Assembly (NCBI GenBank): GCA_026982355.1
Contig: JALSHG010000089.1
Coordinates: 1-51,693 of the forward strand
DNA length: 51,693 bases
Origin: Thermodesulfovibrio sp.
Lineage (GTDB): Bacteria; Nitrospirota; Thermodesulfovibrionia; UBA6902
Reading direction: 5' to 3'
Part shown: piece by piece, positions 27,911 to 36,186 of the stretch
Numbering within the stretch: the stretch's first letter is position 1
Layout of the letters: each line of letters starts with the position of its first letter
Program-made: the position numbers and the translations under genes
The notes under the pieces: generated by a model
What the model saw: the letters and a program-made list of their open reading frames with translations, nothing else
The model's database searches: none
What the model was told of the DNA's origin: nothing

Positions 27911-27970
27911 CCTTACACCGGCATAAAATACCGGCGGCGGACTTCCCTGCCGGTTTATGCAACATTAAGG
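27911..27970 (-). repeat. Family I inverted repeat, short copy abutting cheB stop
   Basis: The 60-bp copy runs from CCTTACAC (A end) to CATTAAGG (B end). The cheB stop codon TAA begins two bases beyond the B end. The inner stem is reduced to ACCGGCGGCGGACTTCCCTG. The left flank GTCG and right flank TTTA do not match. Confidence 0.8.
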
Positions 27971-27971
27971 T

Positions 27972-29015
27972 TTACACCGAGTTGATAATCTCGCCAGCTA
28001 TTTCATCGAGAGGGGCTATCTTGTCGGCAATTCCCGCCTCTACCACGGCCCTCGGCATGCCGTAGACAACGCACGTCTCCCTGCTCTCCGCTATGGTCAT
28101 CCCGCCCTTGTTCTTGATTTCTTTCATTCCCTTTGATCCGTCGCTTCCCAGGCCGGTAAGAATCACGCCGAGCACCTGGCCGGAATAGTACTCCACAACC
28201 GACAGCATGAGCATATCAACCGAAGGTTTATATATGTATGTTCCGTTGTCTTCCGATATGGTTATAAGCGTCTCCGTCAGCTTCCTGCGGGTGACTCCCA
28301 TGTGTCCGATCCCGGGAGCTATGAACGCCACGCCTTTCCTGACGGGTTCCCCATGCTCCGCCTCCTTCACTTCAATGGCGCTTAACTGGTTGAGCCTTTC
28401 CGCAAACGGGCCGGTGAATGCCGCCGGCATGTGCTGGGCGATAAGTATGGGGACCGGGAAGTCTTTGGGTATCCTGCCGAGTATGTGCTGCAGCGCCCTG
28501 GGACCGCCGGTGGATGTGCCGATGGCAACGACGCCTATCTTCCTGTGAACCGTCTCAATGCCCCGTCTCGGCATGACAAGCGGTTTTGAAGGGACAGGCG
28601 GCCTTCTTCCCGATACCCGGCCGTTCCGGGCGACAGCCTTGATCTTTTCTATCAGGATGCCCTTGATTTTCACTATGTTGATGGAGAGGTCGGACAGGTT
28701 CTTGGAGACGAAATCGACGGCTCCCAGGTCCAGTGCGTCCAGTGTCACTTTTGCGTCTTCAGTGGTTAACGAACTGACCATGAGCACGGGGACCGGATGT
28801 CTCGCCATTATGTGTTTCAGCGCCTCGATGCCGTTCATTACCGGCATTTCCACGTCCATTGTTACGACATCCGGCTTCAGAGCGCTTACTTTTTCCACGG
28901 CCTCAAGCCCGTTCCTTGCAGTGCCCACAACGCTGATCCCGGGATCCGCTGAGATCATGCCTGACAGTGTGTTCCTCATAAACGCCGAGTCATCTACAAT
29001 CAGAACCTTTATCAT
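27972..29015 (-). CDS. cheB: Chemotaxis methylesterase/glutamine deamidase CheB
   Basis: CheB removes methyl groups from chemoreceptors when phosphorylated by CheA. The 347 residues consist of a receiver (acceptor D54 in VTMDVEMPVMNG) and, after a linker rich in Arg and Pro, the esterase domain with the catalytic serine in IGTSTGGPRAL (near S168), histidine in IAQHMPAAF and aspartate in LTGLGSDGSKGM. Length is standard. It is the last gene of the che operon but is separated from cheW by a 214-bp family I element. TAAGG from the flank of that element lies five bases before the ATG. Confidence 0.97.
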   Translation of the reverse strand: MIKVLIVDDSAFMRNTLSGMISADPGISVVGTARNGLEAVEKVSALKPDVVTMDVEMPVMNGIEALKHIMARHPVPVLMVSSLTTEDAKVTLDALDLGAVDFVSKNLSDLSINIVKIKGILIEKIKAVARNGRVSGRRPPVPSKPLVMPRRGIETVHRKIGVVAIGTSTGGPRALQHILGRIPKDFPVPILIAQHMPAAFTGPFAERLNQLSAIEVKEAEHGEPVRKGVAFIAPGIGHMGVTRRKLTETLITISEDNGTYIYKPSVDMLMLSVVEYYSGQVLGVILTGLGSDGSKGMKEIKNKGGMTIAESRETCVVYGMPRAVVEAGIADKIAPLDEIAGEIINSV

Positions 29016-29025
29016 CTTTGCCTTA

Positions 29026-29239
29026 CCTTACAGCGGCATAAAAACACCGCCTGCGGGGCACGGGAGTCTGACGGGGAAGCTTTATCCGCGATACCTTCAG
29101 GAAATATTCCGCACGGCATATCGGTGTCTTTTTGAGCTTCACTCCTCGTTATTTCCTGCAACATAGACATATTCCGATATCCAATCGCTTTATAAAGGTT
29201 TCCCGGCAGACTCCCGTGCCCGTTTATGCAACATTAAGG
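29026..29239 (-). repeat. Family I inverted repeat, long variant inside the che operon
   Basis: The 214-bp copy runs from CCTTACAG (A end) to CATTAAGG (B end) with CTTA on both sides (29022-29025 and 29240-29243). It contains the full loop insertion found at 4805-5018 and 9663-9875. ATCTTTGCC occurs just outside both ends, so the insertion may have hit a short tandem repeat. The A end points at the cheB start. Confidence 0.87.
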
Positions 29240-29274
29240 CTTATCTTTGCCGTGATATTTCACCCGTTGTTCCG

Positions 29275-29730
29275 TCACACCTCTGCGCCGTCACCGAGGA
29301 GCTTGTCGATGTCAATAAGTATTATGAGCCTGTTTTCAAGTTTGGCAATGCCTTTTATGAACCTGCTGTTCAGACCGGATGATATCTGCGGCGGCGGCTC
29401 CACTATGTCAGCCGGGATTCTCAGCACCTCTGATACCGAATCCACTATCAGCCCGTTTGTAACTCCCCCGATGTCCATTATTATTATTCTCGATGTATCG
29501 TCCGTCTCTTTTACCTCAATCCCGAATTTTTTCCTGAGGTTTATCACCGGCATCACCTTTCCCCTCAGGTTTATCACCCCCTCAATATAATCCGGCGAAT
29601 TCGGCACCTGTGTTATCTCTGTTATCCTGTTTATCTCCTGGACATTCAGGATGTCCACGGCGTATTCCTCGTCTTTGAGGGTAAATGAGACCAGTTGCAG
29701 TATTTCTTGCCCTGCAGTTGCAGTTGACAT
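29275..29730 (-). CDS. cheW: Chemotaxis coupling protein CheW
   Basis: CheW links chemoreceptors to CheA in the signalling array. The 151-residue protein is a single CheW domain with LQLVSFTLKDEEYAVDILNV, PDYIEGVINLRGKVMPVINL and a C-terminal GLIVDSVSEVLRIP segment. I start at ATG 29730, five bases after AGGAGGT; an upstream in-frame GTG precedes that site. It lies downstream of the CheW-CheZ fusion gene and is probably the regular adaptor of the array. Confidence 0.96.
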   Translation of the reverse strand: MSTATAGQEILQLVSFTLKDEEYAVDILNVQEINRITEITQVPNSPDYIEGVINLRGKVMPVINLRKKFGIEVKETDDTSRIIIMDIGGVTNGLIVDSVSEVLRIPADIVEPPPQISSGLNSRFIKGIAKLENRLIILIDIDKLLGDGAEV

Positions 29731-29781
29731 TGCGTACCTCCTGTTCACGTAATCACTTCATGCCTTCCGCCCGGCCCTTTT

Positions 29782-31044
29782 TCAGAAACCGAACTCGTTC
29801 AACAGCCCTTCCACGTCGGACTGTGTGATTTTTTCAGCGGCTTTTCCCTTGTGCGCATCCTTACCATCCTGGTCTGAAGCCTCCACGCCGGTGTCTGTTC
29901 CGGAAGGGGTCTTGACCTGCACCCCGAACTTGCCTATTAATGTGAGCAGCTCGGATTCAACATCGTGCACGAGTTGAATAACCTTCTTGATGGTCTGTCC
30001 TATGATATCCTGGAACTGCTGGGCGGTGAGAATATCGGTCATGTCATTATCCAGCGAAGCCTTGAACGCCTTCAGGTAACCGGCCGATTCATCGTGTCCT
30101 TTTATGTTCTCAATATGCCTTGAGAAGGTGTCCGATTCTTCAAAATATCTCTCGACAATCCCCATTGTCCTGTTGGCGGCGTCCTCTGTTTTCTTGATTA
30201 CGAACTGGAGCTTGTCTACCGCATCGGGGACGTCCGTCCTGGTGAGCCTTTCAAGGCCGTGATTTACGGCGCCCTTGAATTCATCCAGCGAGTTGTGAAG
30301 CTTTCTTGTTATCCTGCCCACTTCCCTGAAAAGGTCGCTGTCCGTGGCCTTGATCAGCCGGCTGACGATATCTTCCACTTTGTTGTACTCGTGAGATGAG
30401 AGGGCATCCATGAAGTCCAGCATTAATTTGAATATATTATGCCTCGGGTCGTTCTCGTCAATATTGGCATCAAAATATTCCCTGGCGTCATGCAACTCCG
30501 TGACGGTGATTTTTCCCCCGGAGGTTTCAACCTCTTTGACAACCTGCACTTTATCGCCGCCGTCGGTCTCCGATACCTCGACTATGGCGTCGTTCAGGAG
30601 GCTCATATCCTCCATGGGAAGGAGCTTCCCGGTGTCAAGCAGGACCACGAGCTTTCCGTTGATCTTTGCCACCCCCTCGACATGCTCTGCACCATTGCCT
30701 GCAAACCTCTCCGGGGGCTCTATGCCGGACGCATCGGTCTTGATGACGCCCGTTATCGAATCTACGATAACGCCGAATGCCACTTTCCCGGCGGAAATGA
30801 CGATTACCGTATCGGATGCGCTTTCGTCTCCGGGCGTATTCAAAAGGCCTTTCAGGTTTACTATCGGAATGATGGCGCCCCTTATGTTTGTAACGCCTTT
30901 TATGTACGGCGGCAGTTGGGGCAGCTCTGTGACGGCAGGCATTTTCATTATCTCGCGGACCGTTAAAATCGGGATCATATATTCGCCCGAGTTGAGTTTG
31001 AATCCTATGTACTGTTCCACTGAAACCTCCTCAATAGACTGCAT
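29782..31044 (-). CDS. CheW-CheZ fusion: array adaptor joined to CheY-P phosphatase
   Basis: Residues 9-145 form a CheW domain (EQYIGFKLNSGEYMIPILTV, YIKGVTNIRGAIIPIVNL, VEGVAKINGKLVVLLDTGK). A linker of about 85 residues follows. Residues 236-420 look like a complete CheZ: FREVGRITRKLHNSLDEF, VPDAVDKLQFVIKKTEDAAN, and the catalytic helix TAQQFQDIIGQTIKKV with D346 and Q350 in the D-x-x-G-Q spacing of E. coli D143/Q147. The last residues, SDVEGLLNEFGF, match the CheZ C-terminal peptide that grips CheY-P (E. coli DQVDDLLDSLGF). The parts are seen directly; that this protein tethers dephosphorylation of CheY-P to the array is inference. It is encoded between cheA and cheW. I see no frameshift or internal start suggesting two separate genes. 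Confidence 0.93.
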   Translation of the reverse strand: MQSIEEVSVEQYIGFKLNSGEYMIPILTVREIMKMPAVTELPQLPPYIKGVTNIRGAIIPIVNLKGLLNTPGDESASDTVIVISAGKVAFGVIVDSITGVIKTDASGIEPPERFAGNGAEHVEGVAKINGKLVVLLDTGKLLPMEDMSLLNDAIVEVSETDGGDKVQVVKEVETSGGKITVTELHDAREYFDANIDENDPRHNIFKLMLDFMDALSSHEYNKVEDIVSRLIKATDSDLFREVGRITRKLHNSLDEFKGAVNHGLERLTRTDVPDAVDKLQFVIKKTEDAANRTMGIVERYFEESDTFSRHIENIKGHDESAGYLKAFKASLDNDMTDILTAQQFQDIIGQTIKKVIQLVHDVESELLTLIGKFGVQVKTPSGTDTGVEASDQDGKDAHKGKAAEKITQSDVEGLLNEFGF

Positions 31045-31071
31045 TAACTGAAGGATTATCCTCCGGGCTCA

Positions 31072-32889
31072 TTATGTTGCTTCAACAAGGCTCCTCGACA
31101 TCGCCGTAACATCAAGTATGAAGACAACCTTGCCGTCGCCGGTTATGGACGCCCCTAAAACATACGAGGATGCGGTATCTATCCCCTCGAGGGTCTTTAT
31201 TACGACCTCTTCCTGCCCCAGCAGCCTGTCCACCGCAAGGCAGAATTTCTTCTCACCCAGTGATATAACCACCACGTACTTGTGGTCTCTGGCGTGGCTG
31301 CCGTTGGAGCCTGTGCCGAGGATTTCGTTAAGCTCAAACAGGGGACAGACCTTGTTGCGGATGACTATCACATCCTGGCCCGTGATGTTGTCTATTTCGT
31401 TCTTTGAAACCTTCAGGGTTTCTTCTATGGGGGAAAGGGGGATGGCATATTTTATGCCGGCCACCTCGACCATTAATGCCTGTATTATTGCCAGCGTCAG
31501 GGGTATGCATATCCTGAAGGTCGAGCCTTTGTCTTTCCGTGTCGACACCTCGACATAGCCGTTCAACAGTGAAATATTGGTATTTACAACATCCATCCCG
31601 ACACCCCGGCCGCTGAGCTCGGTCGCGGTTTCCTTGGTGGAAAACCCGGGCATGAAAATTATATTCACCGCGGCCTCGTCGGACATCTTGGCGGCCTCTT
31701 CTTCCGTCAACATGCCTTTTTCAACGGCTTTTTCCTTCAGCTTTTCAATATCTATTCCCTTTCCGTCATCCGAGATCTCGATGACGATCTGGTTGCCTTT
31801 CTGATAAGTGTTTACAACAATCCTGCCTTTCTCCGGTTTTCCTTTTGCGATTCTTTCCCCGGGAGGTTCAATGCCGTGGTCAATGGAATTTCTCAGTATG
31901 TGCGTCATCGGGTCGCCGATATGCTCTATCACGGATTTATCCACTTCCGTGCCTTCCCCGTAAATCTCTATTTCAACCTTTTTATTCACCGACGCCGAAA
32001 TGTCCCTTACAAGCCTTGGAAACTTGCTGAACACCTTCTGGATCGGCTGCATCCTTATTTTCATGACGGCAAGCTGCATGTCCGATGTCACGCGGTCCAG
32101 GAACGAGACCGCCTCCATCAATGTCTCAGTCTGTGCGTCGCTGCCGTAGCTCGCGTCAAAGTAACGGGATATGTTCAGGAGCCTGTTTCTTATAAGCACC
32201 ATTTCGCCTGCAAGGTCCATGACCTTGTCTATCCTTTCCACATCAACGCGGAGATTCTGTGCGGCCTCCTTTGCCCTGGGGGATGTATCCCTGGATGCCT
32301 GCGCGGGTTCCCCGGGTTTTTCAGCATTATCGTCTTCCCGGTGGTTTTGAGCCTCACCACTGTGCGGAGGGACCGGCTCTCCGGTGTTCCGTGCGTTATC
32401 GTCCGGCGACTGGACGGTTTCGTGTTTTTCTTTATCAGGGGGTTCTCCGGCGGCTTCATCAACCTTATCTTCCGGTGAACCCGATAAACTTTCCTTCAGC
32501 ACGTTTTCCAGTTCCTGCGTCAGGGGAGTGACATCCTCTTCCACGCCGTCTTTTTCCCTTAAATGCTCAAGGAGGAGCCTCAGCATGTCGATGGACTTCA
32601 GTATCGCATCCATCAGCGGCTTTGAGAGCGTGATTTCCCCGTCCCTCAGCTTTTTCATGATATTTTCCGATGAATGCGCGACATCCACTATCGACTGAAA
32701 GCCCAGGAACCCGGCCGCTCCCTTGATGGTATGCATGGATCTGAATATGTCGTTGAGCATGTCCGCATCATGACCCTTTTGCTCGAGCTCCACGAACAGG
32801 GGCTCTATCCTGTCAAGGGATTCCTCGGCTTCCGTAATAAACTCGGATATTATTTCTTCCATTTCGTCCGGCATTTTCTTCTCCGTCAC
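31072..32889 (-). CDS. cheA: Chemotaxis histidine kinase CheA lacking a P2 domain
   Basis: CheA autophosphorylates and passes phosphate to CheY and CheB. The 605 residues show P1 with H53 in [12 protein letters not shown], an acidic, Pro-rich linker at roughly 130-205 in place of a P2 domain, the P3 dimerisation helices ([20 protein letters not shown]), the P4 kinase domain with [21 protein letters not shown] and GRGVGMDVV, and a CheW-like P5. Without P2, CheY docking must be direct or through other contacts. Its ATG overlaps the cheY stop by four bases. Typical CheA with P2 is about 650 residues. Confidence 0.96.
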   Translation of the reverse strand: MTEKKMPDEMEEIISEFITEAEESLDRIEPLFVELEQKGHDADMLNDIFRSMHTIKGAAGFLGFQSIVDVAHSSENIMKKLRDGEITLSKPLMDAILKSIDMLRLLLEHLREKDGVEEDVTPLTQELENVLKESLSGSPEDKVDEAAGEPPDKEKHETVQSPDDNARNTGEPVPPHSGEAQNHREDDNAEKPGEPAQASRDTSPRAKEAAQNLRVDVERIDKVMDLAGEMVLIRNRLLNISRYFDASYGSDAQTETLMEAVSFLDRVTSDMQLAVMKIRMQPIQKVFSKFPRLVRDISASVNKKVEIEIYGEGTEVDKSVIEHIGDPMTHILRNSIDHGIEPPGERIAKGKPEKGRIVVNTYQKGNQIVIEISDDGKGIDIEKLKEKAVEKGMLTEEEAAKMSDEAAVNIIFMPGFSTKETATELSGRGVGMDVVNTNISLLNGYVEVSTRKDKGSTFRICIPLTLAIIQALMVEVAGIKYAIPLSPIEETLKVSKNEIDNITGQDVIVIRNKVCPLFELNEILGTGSNGSHARDHKYVVVISLGEKKFCLAVDRLLGQEEVVIKTLEGIDTASSYVLGASITGDGKVVFILDVTAMSRSLVEAT

Positions 32890-33275
32890 TTCCCGATTTT
32901 TTCAAATATTTTGTCTATTTTTTCCTTGAGGACTTCCCCCGTAAAAGGCTTTACTATGTAGTTGTTGACGCCTGCCTGTATGGCTGTCACCACCTTGTCT
33001 TTTTCAGCTTCGGCGGTCACCATCAGAACAGGCACGTCTTTTAATTCCTCGTCGCTTCTTATCTTTTTCAAGAGTGCGAGTCCGTCCATATTGGGCATAT
33101 TCCAGTCACTGATGACAAAACCGAACCCGCCGTTCTTTAACTTGGAATATGCCTGCGCCCCGTCTTCCGCCTCTTCTATATGTATATATCCCAGTTGCCT
33201 GAGAAGGTTCTTGACGATTCTTCTCATTGTTGAAAAGTCGTCGACGACGAGTATTTTTATATTCATATCAGACAT
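32886..33275 (-). CDS. cheY: Chemotaxis response regulator CheY
   Basis: This 129-residue single receiver domain is a classical CheY: acidic pair in [13 protein letters not shown], phospho-acceptor D57 in [12 protein letters not shown], the conserved threonine in [11 protein letters not shown] and lysine in [11 protein letters not shown]. The WNMP motif and [12 protein letters not shown] helix are the ones used by flagellar-switch CheY proteins. Phosphorylated CheY should bind FliM and be the substrate of the CheW-CheZ fusion. It overlaps cheA by four bases and abuts the preceding response-regulator gene. Confidence 0.96.
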   Translation of the reverse strand: MSDMNIKILVVDDFSTMRRIVKNLLRQLGYIHIEEAEDGAQAYSKLKNGGFGFVISDWNMPNMDGLALLKKIRSDEELKDVPVLMVTAEAEKDKVVTAIQAGVNNYIVKPFTGEVLKEKIDKIFEKIGK

Positions 33276-33659
33276 TTAGACACCTCCTTTTGCAAACATG
33301 TCCTTTAAAATGCTTTTTATGTTCCGTGCTATTACGTCTCCTGTTATCGGTTTTACAACATATCCGTTTACACCGCTGTTAAATGCCTTCTCTCTCTCTG
33401 CATCGTCATTTTCTGTTGTAACCATTAATACGGGAATATCCGCAAGATTCGGGTCGGCCCTCAGGGTTCTTATGAACTCCATTCCGTCCATGTACGGCAT
33501 GTTGAGATCCGTCAGTATGAGATTTATCTTGTGTGTCCCGAGTTTTTCCAGGGCGTCAAGACCGTTTTCCGCAAACACCACCTTGTATCCCCTTGTCTTC
33601 AGGTAATGACCAAGGAGTTTTCTTGTTGTTTGGCAGTCGTCCACCACCAGTATATTCAT
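33276..33659 (-). CDS. Single-domain response regulator, second CheY-like protein
   Basis: The 127-residue receiver has ILVVDDCQTTRKLL, acceptor D51 in ILTDLNMPYMDG, VLMVTTENDDAERE and YVVKPITGDVI. It differs from the adjacent CheY in the helix-1 and helix-4 surfaces, so it may act as a phosphate sink, or control something other than the motor switch. Its stop is directly followed by the cheY start, indicating tight co-expression. Both regulators are likely paralogues. The cheR stop lies 140 bases upstream, in a stretch where I see no gene. Confidence 0.93.
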   Translation of the reverse strand: MNILVVDDCQTTRKLLGHYLKTRGYKVVFAENGLDALEKLGTHKINLILTDLNMPYMDGMEFIRTLRADPNLADIPVLMVTTENDDAEREKAFNSGVNGYVVKPITGDVIARNIKSILKDMFAKGGV

Positions 33660-33799
33660 TGGATCACCCCCACAGCAAAGTCTCTGAAACCCGCTCCCGG
33701 AATTACAGTCCCCGCCGGATGGAGCGCCCCGGGTTCAGATGTTTCAAAATCCGCTTTTAATTCCGTATATTGATTTCCGCATCCTACAGTCTTCATTTT

Positions 33800-34624
33800 T
33801 CATACCTTCTGATATGCGATTACTTTATTTATGACATTCGGCCTGAATGCCCTTGTAACGTTATGAAGGCTTTCAGAGGACCCTATGAATAAATAACCGC
33901 CCGGATTCAGGCTGTTGTAGATATTCGACACCGCCTTCTGTTTGGCCCTGTTGTCAAAGTATATAAGCACGTTCCGGCAGAAGATGACATCCATTCCGCG
34001 TAATGCTCTCAATCTTCTGTCGTCGACAAGATTTACGTTCATGAACCTGACGGTGTTTTTGACCGAAGGCTTCAGGGCATAAGACCGGTCACTGTTCAAA
34101 AAGTATTTCCTCAGGTACGCTTCGGGTATGTTTCTCACTGAATATGAATTGTATACCGCCCTTTTCGCCGAGTTAAGCACCCCTTCGCTTATATCCGAGG
34201 CACATATTTCAATTTGCCGCGGATTCAGCATTTTCTCCATCATTATTATCGAAATCGTGTAGGGTTCTTCACCCGTGGAGCATGCGGCGGACCATATCCT
34301 GATGCCTCTTGAACCCTTTTTCTGCGCCATCAGCTTCGGCAATATATTATCGAAAAACACATAGAACTGTTCCGCCTCCCTGAAGAAATATGTCTCGTTT
34401 GTGGTTATGGCGTCAAAAAGCCTGTTGAGTTCGCCGGAGTCGGCCCTGGACCTGAGGAGTTCAAGATACTCCTCAAAACTGTTCAGCCCCTTTTCCTTTA
34501 ATATCCCCGACAACCTGTTTTCAATCAGATACTTTTTGTTATCTGCTATATGGATGCCGCTCTTTTCATAGATATAGTCTCTTATCTCTTTAAATGTTGA
34601 ATCGACAAGAGGAATGTTCAGCAT
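33800..34624 (-). CDS. cheR: Chemoreceptor methyltransferase CheR
   Basis: CheR methylates glutamates of chemoreceptors using S-adenosylmethionine. The 274 residues include the helical N-terminal domain, ITTNETYFFREAEQF, the SAM-binding IRIWSAACSTGEEPYT motif, DVIFCRNVLIYFD and the C-terminal GGYLFIGSSESLHNV. Length is standard and no TPR extension is present. Its start overlaps the 3' end of the HEAT-repeat gene by seven bases, so the two are translationally coupled. Confidence 0.96.
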   Translation of the reverse strand: MLNIPLVDSTFKEIRDYIYEKSGIHIADNKKYLIENRLSGILKEKGLNSFEEYLELLRSRADSGELNRLFDAITTNETYFFREAEQFYVFFDNILPKLMAQKKGSRGIRIWSAACSTGEEPYTISIIMMEKMLNPRQIEICASDISEGVLNSAKRAVYNSYSVRNIPEAYLRKYFLNSDRSYALKPSVKNTVRFMNVNLVDDRRLRALRGMDVIFCRNVLIYFDNRAKQKAVSNIYNSLNPGGYLFIGSSESLHNVTRAFRPNVINKVIAYQKV

Positions 34625-36042
34625 GAATCCCCCGTCTTGATGTCAGACACATATTCCGCGGCGATCTCCCTGACGTAATCACTGTATTCATGTATGCGCG
34701 ACAGAAACACGGAGGGATTGATATTAAGCAGCGCCTTTATAAACTCACGGATAACATCATGATATTTCTCATTATGGAGAAACTTCATGAGAGGCTCAAA
34801 CGCGGCCTCTTCCCGTATCTTGCCGAGCGAGATGACGGCCGTCTTCCTGACGTGGCTGTCATGTTCATTAATCATATCGATAAGGCTCTCTTTCACTTCA
34901 TCGCCTCCTGCCTTGCCGAGGGAATTCACGGCAGAGCGTTTGACATCCCTGCACTCGTCATTTAAAAGTTCTATAAGTGCCGGGACAGCTTCACTGCATT
35001 TCAGATCTCCTATTATGTCCACGGCTATGGACCTTCCGCGGAATTTCATGGAGCGGTCGTTGAGAATATTCAGAAGATGCTCATTGCAGTCGAGGCTTTT
35101 CACAGCTTCCTTGATTATCGAGACCTTTTCTTCATTGTCCGGGACGGAGGTGTCGTAAGAGCCCGCTATATCAATCATATGTGGAATCGCGCTCGTCTCC
35201 TTAATCGCAACCAGCCCTTTTATCGCTGTTAACCGGTCTTCCCACTCCCCTTCCCTCAGGATTTCAACAAGACTGTCGGACATACCGGGTATTGAGGGGA
35301 CATCTCCTGTGCGGACGAGACTTTTTATGGCGGCGTTTTTTTCATATCCGTCGCTTCTTGATATATGCTCAACAAGGGGTTTGACCGACATGGGAGAGCC
35401 GATCTTCCCGAGCGCTTCAAGCGCTGCAAATCTTATGGCCTCCGAGGGGCTGTCCAGCAGGGCTTCAATCGAGCGCAGGCAACCGTCGCCTCCCAGGTCG
35501 GTAAGGGCTTCTATGGCGGAAAAACACACCCATTCCTCGTCTTTCAGCGCATCCATGAGATGCGGCTCCGCCGGCCGGTACTTCAATGCGCCCAGGGCCT
35601 TTGCAGCAGCGGCCCTGACATTGGGGTTGGGATCGTTCCTGAGAAGTTCCACCAGTTTTTCCGGATAATCGCAATATCTGATGTCCTGGATGAGGTCCAG
35701 GGCGAATTTCCTGACATCATCATCACGGTCCCTCAGGAGAGGAACGAGCAGCGGGACGGCTTCCCGGCCGATTTCCTTTATAATCATGATGGCGGTATTC
35801 CGCAGAAAGGCGTTTTCCCTTAGAAGAGGCAGCAGCATGTATGCCGTGGACTCTCCCTTTATCTCCATCAGGGAGCGGATCGCTGCGTCCTGAACGCCGA
35901 AGTTTTCATCCCTTAAAGCCTTTATCAGAGGATAAACCGCCCTTTCATCTCCTTCCGACAGCGCTTCGGCTGCATAGCGTCTTTTGGCGGAGTCGTGGTG
36001 GCGGAGATCCTTTACCAGTTTCTTAAGCCTTGCAGTATGCAT
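34618..36042 (-). CDS. HEAT-repeat protein heading the che operon
   Basis: The 474 residues are almost entirely HEAT/PBS-lyase-type repeats of about 31 residues: RRYAAEALSEGDERAVYPLI, then repeating units such as AAAKALGALKYRPAEPHLMD, AALEALGKIGSPMSVKPLVE and AVNSLGKAGGDEVKESLID. At least ten repeats are visible. Such solenoids bind proteins; there is no catalytic motif and no signal peptide. The ATG is preceded by GAGG and by a sigma-28-like promoter, making this the probable first gene of the operon. Overlap with cheR suggests an accessory or scaffold role in receptor methylation; this is inference. Confidence 0.9.
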   Translation of the reverse strand: MHTARLKKLVKDLRHHDSAKRRYAAEALSEGDERAVYPLIKALRDENFGVQDAAIRSLMEIKGESTAYMLLPLLRENAFLRNTAIMIIKEIGREAVPLLVPLLRDRDDDVRKFALDLIQDIRYCDYPEKLVELLRNDPNPNVRAAAAKALGALKYRPAEPHLMDALKDEEWVCFSAIEALTDLGGDGCLRSIEALLDSPSEAIRFAALEALGKIGSPMSVKPLVEHISRSDGYEKNAAIKSLVRTGDVPSIPGMSDSLVEILREGEWEDRLTAIKGLVAIKETSAIPHMIDIAGSYDTSVPDNEEKVSIIKEAVKSLDCNEHLLNILNDRSMKFRGRSIAVDIIGDLKCSEAVPALIELLNDECRDVKRSAVNSLGKAGGDEVKESLIDMINEHDSHVRKTAVISLGKIREEAAFEPLMKFLHNEKYHDVIREFIKALLNINPSVFLSRIHEYSDYVREIAAEYVSDIKTGDSC

Positions 36043-36077
36043 TTGAGACCTCGGTCAATTTTCAATTGTTTGATTTA

Positions 36078-36105
36078 CAATCGGAACTTCACCGGGATTT
36101 CTTTA
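36078..36105 (-). promoter_or_regulatory. Candidate sigma-28-like promoter of the HEAT-che operon
   Basis: On the minus strand TAAA (36102-36105) and TCCGATTG (36078-36085) are separated by 16 bases, exactly the spacing at 27718-27745. Five bases of the -10 core (CCGAT) match the consensus, so it is weaker than that site. Start of transcription would lie near 36070, about 28 bases before the ATG. Confidence 0.45.
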
Positions 36106-36186
36106 ACCTGTTCCGAGCGATTCTCAGATTGCCGGATGTGCCAGGTGTGCAGTTGTGGGGGTGCGGTTACAGCGGGAACAAGCCGC

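Noticed and set aside
36130-36165. TGGCACA and a nearby GCAAT upstream of the HEAT gene as a sigma-54 promoter
   Set aside because: The GG and GC doublets are 10 bases apart instead of 12, and TTGC is absent.
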